A stretch of 64,000 nt of DNA, taken from assembly GCA_949825025.1 (NCBI GenBank), contig OX463778.1:45362646-45426645 (forward strand). Reading direction: 5' to 3'. The first letter of the stretch is position 1. Each line of letters opens with the position of its first letter. Source of the DNA: Siphlonurus alternatus (taxonomy: Eukaryota; Arthropoda; Insecta; Ephemeroptera; Siphlonuridae). The translations under genes and the position numbers were made by a program. Shown here one piece after another: positions 11,023 to 22,800 of the stretch. The notes below the pieces were generated by a model. That model did no database searches, was not told the DNA's origin, and was given only the letters and a program-made list of their open reading frames with translations.

Positions 11023-12569
11023 ACTTTTCATTTTCTAATATATTTTCATCCCTTAAAATTTTAATTCACATGAAATTTTAAAGTTATATTAAATAAAACT
11101 TGCAATTAATATATAATATATAGACACACACAGTAAAAAATTTGTTATATATTTCACAGCTGCATAATGTAGTGTAATTAATAACAAACCCAATCAAAAT
11201 CTGTATTCAAATATGCATTAGTTTTATTATGACAATTATAATAAAATAAAAAGAAGCTCTGCACAAAAACAAATTAACTCAGAATCGCAATGCAGTTGTT
11301 CTGCTCATCAATGACATAATCTATAGCTTATTTAATTATGTCTTCCAATACTATTAATTACATTAATTAGCAGACTGTTTTTTGCCCCCACCAATTGAAT
11401 TGATAGATATTTTGAAGTGTCAACCTTCATTTCAATCATGGATAAATTATAGACTAATTCCTCGAATCCATGATTTCAATGACCCAATTAAATTTGTATG
11501 ATATAACAGTATATATAATTTATAGGTCTGTTTGTAAACCCTTCTCGGTGTACTCAAAGCATGTTTACTGAAAAAAAAACACCACCAACAAAAAAAAAAA
11601 TTAAAGTCAATTGCTCTGTTCTTCTCCCTCTGAGCTGGAGTGAGGTAGTGGGGGCAATTAAGATGTATTCTGAACAGGGTTTACGAACAGACCAAGTAAC
11701 ATAATATGTAACTATATAGGGTTACTACTATTTTTGGATGTTCAGAAAAAAAAAAAAAAAAAGCAATATATAGTTTGAAAAATAAATTTATTGTATCTTT
11801 AATTTAATACATTTGGAAGTAAATTAAATATACATACATAATTCAGTTTTTATGTTTAACATGAGTAGAAATGAAAATAAGGAGGGATGGAATGAATGAC
11901 TGAATCACTCTTGAAGTGTTGGTTGGCACATCTTTTGTGCTGTTGTTCTTCGACTTAAATCTATACACTTTTAATGTTGAAGAAGCATCTTTTCATTATT
12001 TTTTCTACAAATTTGAAGTTTTGCTTATGCAGTAGCTTTTTTTTTTTTCTTTTTTTTTTTTTTTTGCTTGAGTCTTGGAGAAATTTGCACATGAAGCAAT
12101 AAAGCAATGTTGTTTGTTATAAAATATATATAGGCTTCAAAATGTTAATTTTTGTTTGTAATCATCCTCAGTATGATTTCTCAGTAATTTATAATTTATA
12201 AAAGTTAATATACACATTTTATACTTTTAATTCACTTATTATTTATGAGTATAATAATATTTAAATGTAATTTGTCAATATAATTATGTAATAAATCTTC
12301 ACAAATGCAAATTCACTTTCTGCAGCACATCAAAAAATATAAATACAATAATCTAAAATTTTCTTTCTTTATATTAGTTTATATAAAATATCTTCATGTT
12401 TGCTATATAATATCTTGCATCAGCTACATCAATTCTATGAGGTAACTCGATCTGATGAAATAATGACACAAAGATATGAACCCACTAGAGTGCTTAACAA
12501 TTAAAAAAAAATATATATATAGAGAGAGAGAGAGGAGAGAGAGAGAGAGACAGAGACAGAGCACAGTGG
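11023..12569. other. AT-rich intergenic DNA, no gene
   Basis: Long low-complexity AT sequence with homopolymer runs (11742-11762, 12040-12065). The only structured item is a MITE at 11523-11693. A purine tract near 12520-12560 (GAGAGAGA) ends at the TTAA element starting 12570. Confidence 0.5.
11523..11693. mobile_element. MITE family I, diverged copy
   Basis: Termini TAGGTCTGTTTGTAAACCC and GGGTTTACGAACAGACC are inverted repeats that match the compact hairpin at 26903-27025 (TAGGCCTGTTCGTAAACCC). The interior differs. Confidence 0.65.
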
Positions 12570-13238
12570 TTAAGGGTAAGGTAACGCCAGAGTTGCGCAG
12601 TGATCGCAGCGCTTCTATATCAATATTCAAATTGTCCCACTCTAAAGATAACACGCAAGTCACGCCAGTCACGCAAGTTTTTATATTCAGTTTATTTGTA
12701 AATAATGAGTTAAATTGTAATTATATGGTTGTTTTATTTATAAAACTTTTTTTTCATTACTATAAAACATTTTTGGAAAGTTTTTACTTTAGGTGAGTGG
12801 ATTATAAGCGTTGTTTTGTTTCATTAGTCAGCCTGTTTCATTCGCCAGTTGTTTAATGGCCGACCAAAAAGGGGTTTGTGAGACGTGCGAGTGTCAAAAA
12901 TCGTGCAGATATTATCAATTTACGTCGCCTCCACTCTCATAATTGTCTTTTTTTTTTTGCTGTGAAGGTTTGTCCTAGTGCATTAAGTTTGTTTCTAGTT
13001 TTTTTTTAAAAATCGGACAATTGGATTATAGAATTTTTCTAATGTCACTGAAATGCAGCATATGCTTGTTCACTAAATGGGTTCAGTTTCAATATACATA
13101 ACTCGGAAACTGAATCGAATTTGTATTGACGATATTTTAAGAGCTAATAAACGACATAGAGGGGAACATTTTAAAATATGTTCGAAAGAAGAAATGATAG
13201 TGGAAAATTTAACATTGGTGGCGTTACCTTACCCTTAA
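12570..13238. mobile_element. Long TTAA element of family A, copy 1 (with mini-ORF)
   Basis: Ends TTAAGGGTAAGGTAACGCC and GGCGTTACCTTACCCTTAA are those of the short family A MITEs, but the ~630-bp interior is not a palindrome. It matches the element at 31109-31770 almost throughout. It looks closer to a parental DNA transposon than the foldback derivatives. A 28-codon frame with a Cys-rich peptide is conserved in both copies. Confidence 0.8.
12856..12942 (+). pseudogene. Cys-rich mini-ORF in the long TTAA element, copy 1
   Basis: ATG to TAA, 28 codons, starting MADQKGVCETCECQKSC, followed by a RYYQFTSPPLS tail. Four cysteines occur within ten residues (C-x2-C-x-C-x3-C). The other long copy (31390-31476) has the same frame, start and stop with only four visible residue differences. 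It may be a first-exon relic of the transposon's own protein. No database family is recognised. Confidence 0.4.
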
Positions 13239-13748
13239 CACTTTGAATTAGAATGGATGCTTTTTTATCAAAGTAGAGACAGTAATCAGATTACCATAAA
13301 ATTATAAAAAAAAGGGTTACACACACACCATAATAGTTAAATACAGTGAATGAAGCGCGGAAGTTACAAAAGGCTTTTGTTTACAAACTTGCAAATACAG
13401 TGCGAAATTGAAGTGCAGAAGGAGTTCAAGTGTAATGATAATCTATCTCTCACACACTAGCTATTTAAAAAAAAAAAAAGTGTAAAGCTTGGTATTTATG
13501 CAATTCACTCTTATTTTATAATACAAATTATAATTTCAATTTGAAAACTTCACAAAAGTAAAAATTGTGCAACTTATTTATATTTTACCTTTCTGATTTT
13601 ATATTATATGAATTAAGCTACCATTTCTTCATAATAAAATGTGGAATATTTTTTTAGTAGCCTTTTGCATGCAAAGCGGTAATTTTATTAGGTTAAACAC
13701 CAACTAAAAACAATAAAATAATTATCTCCATGCTCTACAAATACTCAC

Positions 13749-13774
13749 TTGATGACTGGTAGGAACACTTGAAC
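13749..13774 (-). other. Possible 26-nt microexon after ZFC3H1 exon 8
   Basis: Read on the minus strand, CCTGCAG precedes and GTGAGT follows a 26-nt block, so both splice sites are close to consensus. If exon 8 used a weak GT donor within its HPC codons, the frame would stay open. Otherwise this could be a 3' UTR exon or chance. Confidence 0.3.
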
Positions 13775-13811
13775 CTGCAGGGATTGATTGAAATGTATAA
13801 AAAAAAAAAAC

Positions 13812-13817
13812 TTTATT
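13812..13817 (-). terminator. Poly(A) signal AATAAA downstream of ZFC3H1 stop
   Basis: AATAAA on the minus strand lies 61-66 nt after the TGA at 13880-13878 and is followed at once by a T-rich run, as expected for a cleavage site. Confidence 0.55.
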
Positions 13818-13877
13818 TTAAATAACCCCATATAATGTTATATTTACCTTTGTGTAACACCAAAGTTACAAAATTTA

Positions 13878-13995
13878 TCACAGCAAGGATGAACAAGGAT
13901 GCTGGAAGGTACACTCATCATCTAAGCAGCTTCCCGTTAGGGCATAAGGACACAGGACTTTGTGCGGATCCATGGATATTGGGGAGTCATTCGTC
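13878..13995 (-). CDS. ZFC3H1: ZFC3H1 exon 8: zinc finger and stop codon
   Basis: The acceptor TTAG joins the phase-2 donor of exon 7. The reading gives HKVLCPYALTGSCLDDECTF then QH, so cysteines are at ~1552, 1560 and 1565 and histidine at ~1569, the same spacing as the single atypical CCCH finger that names this family. The tail PCSSLL is followed by TGA, with two more stops in the next ~15 nt. Confidence 0.85.
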
Positions 13996-16750
13996 CTAAC
14001 ATATGTATAAAAAAAAATCAAGATTGTGTGTGGTGAGAGAAAACAGGAGTTGTAGGTGTACTTACCTGCGATTTTGCTTCATGTGCACCAGAGGAGACTT
14101 GTAAGGATGTATAGATGAGACAACGGCTTGGTTGGATCCAGAAGAAATGGTATTAGTTGCAAGATATAGTTTGGATGGGTCAGGATGATGCACAGGATTT
14201 GAGCTTAGGATAATGGAAGGTGTACCCACAGTCTCACAAGGTGATGTCAGTGGAGTGGAAAGTGCCGAGTGTTTTAGTACTTCTTGTCGACTATTTTTGC
14301 CACTAACAGTAGAACATGTTGAAGAATTTTGACGATGCTTTGCTAGTGAGGAAAAAATAGGGTTTAGGCTCAAGTAAGGTGAATGAGGTGTTACTACAGC
14401 GGACTTTGGTAGCTCAAGGAAAGTAGAATTGATGTATGGAGTATTGTCTAATTGTAATTCTACATTAAGTGTAGACGGGGAGTTCTTTTCACTTTCTACT
14501 TGAATTTCATTTGAAATAGCAGATTCTAAAGATTCCCTGGTAGATAAAAGATCACATTGTAAAGAAAGGGCATTTTTTTGTGTATTTTCATCACTAGAAC
14601 TCAAATTTGATTTTGGGTTTGTAAATTGCTCTGAGTCACATACAGAAGGTAATGGACAGCTATTTTTCTCTGAAGTTATAATTTTTGGCATGGATTTAGG
14701 AGTTGTATTCACAGGGTTAGAGACTGCTGGGGTTTGGCGGGAGGTAAAAGGGATGGCTGGCTGAGGTTGCATGTTCTGCCTTGTCTTCTTTGTCAGTTCA
14801 ACGACCTGCTGCAAGTGGGTCTTTAGCAGGTCTGCACCCTCTTGTGGAAGATGATAGTACGGACTTACAGTGGACTGGCCCATGCTAAGGCATGTCTTGG
14901 CAAGCCCAGCACACCTCGAGCGAGCCTGGGCAACCTCCACACGCACCTGCCCAACCTACAGACCAACACAAAGTGTTATTGTATTATCTGGAAGTAGTCA
15001 AGACAGTCAATAAAGGAATGGGGGATTCTACACACAAAGTAATATACAATCAACATTGAATCCAATCCACAGCTCTACAGAGAATTATGGGGTGTCTTTT
15101 CCCAAAATTTTCATTCATAATCGGGCATAGTTCAAATGTTACCTTCCATGAATCTCAGGGCCTTTTAAAGGGGTACCAAAGTGAATACTTTTTTTAGATA
15201 TTCTGGTAGCTGTGAATTATTTTGTTATCCCGGTGGCTCAATATTTTCTTACGATGGCTAGTTATTTTACAATTAATTTTTTAGTAAAAAAATTGAGTTG
15301 TAGGTTCGTTGGTTGCTTCAAACCGGCGCGCGGTAGCAGCAGTCGCTGATACGTCAAGAAGGGGGCGAGAGGAGGTTCCCGGGGGGTTCCCCCAATTCGC
15401 GGGAGATTCTCGTCGTACACGTCGTATCAGCGACTGCTGCTGCTGCGCGCCGGTTTGAAGCAACCAACGAACCTACAACTCAATTTTTTTACTAAAAAAT
15501 TAATTGTAAAATAACTAGCCAATGTACGAAAATATTGAGCAACAGGGATAACAAAATAATTCACAGCTACCAGAATATCTAAAAAAAGTATTCACTTTGG
15601 TACCCCTTTAAGAGAAAGGGGACTGTCACTGTTCTTGATCTGCCCTTATTGCAAAAATGTAATCAAGTACAGTAAATCAATAGAAAGAAGCAGAACAAAT
15701 ATTATAAGAGAAATAAAAAAAATGCTATAACAAAACTCTCATTTACATCATCATCCCCCACCAAACCAGGAATTTACATATTTACTTAAAAAAATATTAA
15801 TAAATCCAGTGAAGAAGTAATAATTAAACTTAAGGGTAAGGTAACGCCACCAATGTTAAAAAAAATCCCTCTCACAAAAATTCTGAAAAAAATTTAAAAT
15901 GTTCTCCTCTACACCCCCTATCAGTAGCTAAAATATCAGGTATACAAATACGATCTAGTTTTTGAGTTATGAATTTTTAAAGTTGACCAATTTAACATGG
16001 GAGTTTCATTTCTCCATGTTAAAGTAGTCAACTTTAAAAATTTATAACTCAAAAACTAGATCGTATTTGTATACCTGATATTTTAGGTACTGATAGGGGT
16101 ATAGAGGAGAACATTTTAAATTTTTTTCAGAATTTTTGTGAGAGGGATTTTTTTTAACATTGGTGGCGTTACCTTACCCTTAATTACAGTATTAAAGTAT
16201 ACACACAAATTTAGGATTAACATGCTGAGAGACTGAGAAGCATAATTACTGGACAAAATAAGAATCATATTTTGGCAATCACATGACTTAAAATAGTTAA
16301 TAGTATCATAAAATACCCTTGACACAATTTTACCCTTTTGGATGTGGCCAAGCCGATATTTAGCCTTGTCAGTAAGAGTTATCTTGCGACCATGCTGGGG
16401 CTTACCAGGTTCCCAGAACCCTTTCCTGCACTCTTCTGGGCTCCTACTACCAGATCTGTGCAGCCTACAGTGGTAGTGCAATACTGCAGGGCAGCGGAGT
16501 ATAGACAGAAGTAAGCTGCCTTCCTCCTACCAACTCCATAATCTAGTAATAAGTCACACCCATCCCAAGTCACGAAAAGTCTGCTGTGTTCGGGAATTGA
16601 ACCGGGGACCTCTCGGACCAGAGCCAGGGGTACTAACCACCACTACCCTACAGAGCAGTCTAAGAGTATCAAAGAAATCTAATATACTCACCAGTTTTTG
16701 GTAGCAACTTGTTGAATTTGCTACATGGCACAATTGATACCAGTGATATT

Positions 16751-16816
<66 letters not shown>

Positions 16817-19792
16817 TCAGTTAAGGACCAAAACAATATTTGTCTACTATTCTATCAAATACTTGAAAAACTCAGAATCAACCCAAAAAATATATAACTA
16901 AATTTGATATGTTATCAAGTAAGTTGAGCAAACCCTGCACAGCATATATTAATAAGAAGGCTGGATGGGAAGGGAGCACCTGACTGAAGAGCTTCTTCAC
17001 CGCAGTGCGCTGTTCTTCGGCTCGGGCCTCTGCTCTGGCAAGCTCTCTTCGTAATGCCTCCACCCGTGCCTCTGCATCAAGTGACACTGCTTGCCCAATC
17101 TCAACGTCTCCCAGCAAGGCAGCCAGGGACATCAGCTTTTGCAACAACTCCTGCCTGCACCAAAGATACAAACCAGGTACCGGTATGCCCTAGCTCTACA
17201 GTGGACTGCCATGCATATGTGGTGACATTATAAAATCATCCCCAAAAGTTGGATATAAAGAAGGATATATGAGAAAGCCAACTCCATCATTAAAACAATA
17301 TTTTGTTGTACAAGAAATTATGCTATAAGGTTCACATTAAAGCAAATTGTACATAGTAGAATGACTTACAAGATACATTAGAATAAAGTTTCAGCATATC
17401 GGTATTCTCCAACATTTTAAGGAACAAAATAAAATGATTATGTGAATAAACAGCACATTAAAAAATTACACTAGAAGTCATGGCTTATCCACATTGAAAA
17501 CTAACACAAAAATGTTACTGTAAACAATTACAGTAACAGTAGTAATATTAATTAAAAAATAAATAATAATAATAAATAGTTTAGTAACCAAGATGGTAGT
17601 GTTAAATTAATTGGCAACCAAATAGGCATTATTAACAAAACCTCATTGGCTGAACTCGAGGCATAAGTGAAAATGATTAGCTGATTACGCAACTTGTTGT
17701 TAGATTAAACTCGATTTTGAGTAAGGAGATCGCAGTCCCGTAAAAAAATTAGTATTGCGTGGTACAGGAAAAACTCGATGTAAAGTAATACTCGATATAG
17801 GGTAAACCTAATTTCCTGGGTCCCTTGATTTCACATTATAACAAGTTTTCAGACAAACTCAAATTTCTTCCTTGCATAGCTGTTGGTAAAGTTGCATTAA
17901 AACACCTACAGTATATATATAGCAACATTTTTCAAGATGTCATAAAGGAACTTAATGTCGTAGATTTTCAAAAAACTTGAAATATGTGCACCGTATGTGA
18001 GCTGTGTACAAAGTTTTCTAGCAAGTGACTTCAGCGTTAGACTGAAACATGCAAGCACACAACAATATTTTAGTTGAATTTCACTGAATATTTACCTCAG
18101 GGTTAGTAGCTTCGATTCAGTTGTCCCCAGCTCTTTGGTCTTCTCATCCTCCAATTGTAGCCAATTCTCTGTTTTCTTCTTCTTTTTCTCCAGTGGTTTT
18201 GCTTGAGGTTCATAGGCTATTACTTCAGAAGATTCTCTTTTAGTTGAAGACAAATCAAGCATGTGACAATTGTTGCTTTCTTGTAGATGTTGCATAACTG
18301 GATTTTCACTCATGGGACAAGAATTATTAATGTATGTATCATTCTCGCTATCAGTCTCTACACTTGGTTTATTTGATGTCACATTTTTTATCTTAGAGCA
18401 TTTTTCTCCATGAAAGCCTTGTGTACAAGTTCTATTGCATATTATGTGTTCTTCAATTACATTATTGTTGGCAGTGATTTCTTCCGATTGTTGAGTTGCA
18501 ATCGCATTTTCTATTTCTGTAGATAAATAATGATTCACTGAATTATCATTATCAACAGTTTTTAATTCAATGTCTTGATTTACTTCTTGCGGTAAAGCAT
18601 TCATAACTATTCTGACATTTTCTATGGTGATATCATTCCTAAGTTTTGTCTGCTCTGGCATAATATTTTCCATTTCCATTAACAAATCTTCTTGGGGTAG
18701 AGATTGAGTAACTGTTCTAACACTTTCAGTGTCTTCTCCAGTAATATCATTACTGACAGTGATCTTCAACTTTGGTTGATCTTGAAAAAGAATTTCCCTG
18801 TCCTTAGGAGATTTAGGTACTGGTTTACCAAGTCTCAACTTAAGTTTCATGAGCTCTTCTCTTCTTGCAATTTCAAGCTTCAGAAGATGGTACTCCATTT
18901 GTTGTGACGAGGGAAGATGCTGCAAAGCCTGCAACAGTTGTGAGAGTGGTTAGTTACCAACGGCGGAACTTGTTTTTAAAAATTGTTCACAGTGCTCTCT
19001 GGGGCTCCTAATACCATTGACTTGTCTGTGTTTTACTTTGTACTGATACTCAATAAACTATTATAATTATTATTATTATTATTAATACTCAGTCTGCACG
19101 GCAGACAATTAAGTACCGTTTCTAAGTGGGATATGTATGTATGTTATTTGCACAACATTCCGCGGTCTTAATCACCCCAGTGTAGTATAGACAGCCATAA
19201 GCTGCCTTCCTCCTACCAACGCCATCATCTAGTAGTCAGTCACACCCATCTCAAGTCATGAAAAGTCTGGCATGTTCGGGATTTGAGCCAAGGACCTTCC
19301 GGACAAGAGTCAGGCGCTCTAACTACTACACCAAGGAGCTGGCTACTTTTGTAAACCGTGAGAGAAGCATTACAGTAAAAATGTTTTGCTTTTTTTTTAC
19401 TTTCCTGTATGATTCACCTGTCAAATCATCATATTAATATGATGATGATTAATATGTAAATGATGAAAAGTAATTTGATGGTGCCACAACTAATCTGACC
19501 AACAGCGAATGATGCGAAGTGGCAAAACGGACACAAAAATTGCAGTGTGGTGACTAAAGTTACTTTACTAACGGCTATTCTTACAATACTGCATGTAGTT
19601 ACTTTAGCCACCGCGTGGCAATTTCTGTTAGTCCATTTTGCCACTTTGCGTCATTCGCTGTTGGTCAGATTAGCCGTGGCACCATAGAATTGCTTCATTT
19701 TATTAACTTTATGACAGAAACACATTTGAGGAGGGGGGAAGTAAGGTACTGTAACTAAATTAAAATTAAGGACTGTATTAAATTACATTGAA

Positions 19793-19859
<67 letters not shown>

Positions 19860-22800
19860 AAAGATCAACAAAAAAAAGTTTTAGGCAAGAGATTTCAAAC
19901 TATATGTGCTTACCAATGGAGATGCCACTTTAGAAGTAGAAGTAGATATTGGTTCTTTCAACCTTGGAGTATTCACTTCTGCATCTGATTTGCTGCTGGT
20001 TATTCTAGGAGAGGGTGTTCTTTTTGTAGAGATTATTGTTTTTGAGAGAACTTTAGTTGATGAAGATCGTGTGACTGGAACTTGAGGCAATGTTTTTGTG
20101 AGAAATTTTGTTGCAACCACTTTTTTTGTGAGTTTTATTGGTGAAGCACTGGGTTTGTCAATACCCACAACAGTTTTAGGGACAGTTTCGTCTTTTGATA
20201 ATGTTATCAGATTGTCACTGGTAGCTGAAGACTTCTTATCTGGTTGTAGATTGCAAGTAATATTTTTCGATACTGAGGTACCGGTATTTTCTGTACCATC
20301 AGAAGTAGCTGCAGGCTGTTTTTCTTCAAAAACTGCAGGCAATGTATCTGGGGTAAGTTTTGATTGGACTGGTTGCACAGATGCCAAGTGGTTGCCAAGT
20401 GAACTGCCTGACAGCTGTGTTTGAGAAAGGTTATAACTCTGAATTTTATCGTTATTTGATATTGAATCTGTCATTGAATGATTCGATGTAGTAGAGGGGT
20501 CACCAGAAGGTTTTGGTTGTTGCTTTTGTTCTACATCTTGACGTACTTGTTTCAAGAATTGATCCACACTTTTCACAAAGCTGCAAAAGAAAATATGTAT
20601 TACTAATATATTCTAGTGATTCAAGGTACAAGTAATTACTTATGAGCAGGTTTGGGCTCAGAAAGAGGTAGCTGAGGCTGAGTTTTCTGTTGAGACTCTG
20701 AGGGGTGCATTTCATCCTCACTCTCAGTATCTTCACCTAAGCGGATCACGATGCGAGCTGAGGTTGGTAGAACTGGCAGCTGAGATAAGGGATGTGTCTC
20801 TTTTTTCGGCATCTGAGCCTTCTGTTGTATCCTGCCGCTGGCTGGAAAAAAATGTGAATTGTTTGCTTTGAATTTTGCTGTATAAATCATAATTTTTATA
20901 TATTAATGTGCATAATAGAGCATGAGGAAAATTTAACAAATAAAATAAATAGACTATTACAAATTAAGAAAGCATAAATTATAATTACAGTATTTTAAAC
21001 TCAACAAATAATATTTTATATGAAAGAACGAGACTAGAAATAATACAGAATTATTACAGTACCTGGCTGAGTTGACATAGAGGCAACAGCAGGTAGTCGT
21101 TTTCCTTCTTTTATCTGCTTCTTGTAATTCCTTACAGACAATTTTTGAATTTTCTTGTTTTTATAAATATCTTTGCGAACTAATTTATTGCCAGATTTGC
21201 TAATATTGTATTGGTTCTTAAAACGTTTTCTGGCAGCCGAAGAAGTCATAGTAACAGGTTTAGTTGGTGGTGGCTTTACTGCTGCAACTAATGGCACTTG
21301 CTCTACTGTTTCATTGTGAGGAATAGGCTGCTGCTTGTTTGCTATTGCAATCAGCAGCTGAGCTCGAAGTAATTCTTCGTCATCTTCTTCCATGCTCCCT
21401 GCGACTCCCATTGGTACAGCCACAGACTCGCTGCTACCGAGTGATCCTAAAAACTCATTTAATATCACATAATTCTCAGTTTCAACTTCAAATTTCTCAG
21501 ACTCCATTGATACTTCTTTCAATACACGCTCTTCATAAAGTGGTGGGTTTACAAAATATGTTTTTTCTAGAGCTTCAGGGCTCACAACCACTGATATCAT
21601 TTGATTATCTTCTTGCTCATCATCTGTTAATGATAATTCCATGTCAACAGGTTCTACATCTATCACTTCTACTGCCTCAACTGTTTCCTGATGTTCTGCT
21701 TGGCAATTATTTTTATTTGTTACCTTGTCTCCTGAGCGTACAGTTAAGGTAAATTGCTTCTGTTTGCTTGTAAGCTCTTTTCTTTTGTCTCCATATTTCT
21801 TTTGAATGGCTGTTCTTAGTGCTTCCAAACGAAGAAGTAATTCTTCATCGCGTTCCAACTTGTTTGAAGTTTTAATTTCTTCAAAATTTGCACTTTTTAC
21901 TTCTAAATATTCAATATTTTGCAAATCAGATGAAGCAATTGTGGGAACTGGAACTGGTGGGGTAATTTTATTTGCAATGTCCAAAACTTCCACAGAACTA
22001 CTAGATTTATTGAGATCTTGACCATCAGTACTAGAAACAGTCTCTGTTCCTGGATCGCTAACTATAGCATGTGATACTAACATTGATTCATTTCGAAAAC
22101 TTTTAAATTTTTCATTCTGTAGCCTTTTCTTTGTTTTTTGTATTTGAATTTCAATATCAGAAGAATCTGATATTATTACAACATCACTTTCGCTATTTTT
22201 TGTTGAAACTTTCTTCTTACCAAAATTGCTCAAATTCTTTTTCTTTTCCTCTGAGCTGTGTCTTCGTTTCCTATTACGAATTCTCATACTTTCAAGTCTT
22301 TCAACTCTGCTCTTAATGGCAGTTTTAGAATTATTTACATATCCTTTATCAGGTTTTCTCAAAGAAGCAATGTGGCTTTTTTCAGGTGTTTTAGACCTAT
22401 TAGTACGACCATTCTCAGGAGCTTTTGGGGCTTTGATACGGACAATATCAGGTGATGGTGAACCCCTACTCTCAAGACTGCGAGAGCTTCGCAGACGCTT
22501 CGACCTCCTGACTGATGTGCTGCCATGCCGGTTTTCTTTCTCATGGTGATGGTCTGTACCTGTAATATAATAAAAATTACTTTATGTTATTGTATGGTCT
22601 ATTTGGTTTTTGTATTTACTGAAAGGAAACTAAAAAGGTTGGTTGGTTGGTATTTTGGGGCAATTGACACATTTTGGTCATATATGCCCCCAGGAAACTA
22701 AAAAGTGTCTATACAGAGGCCTTAAGGCGGATTCACATGGCGATTTCCAGCCTGCGACGCGAAGCAAATAATGCGCATTTGCTGTGACATCCATTGGCGG

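Noticed and set aside
12476..12796. 106-codon frame starting with a basic RERERR stretch
   Set aside because: The start is a GA-repeat translation and the rest lies in the TTAA element's AT-rich left part.
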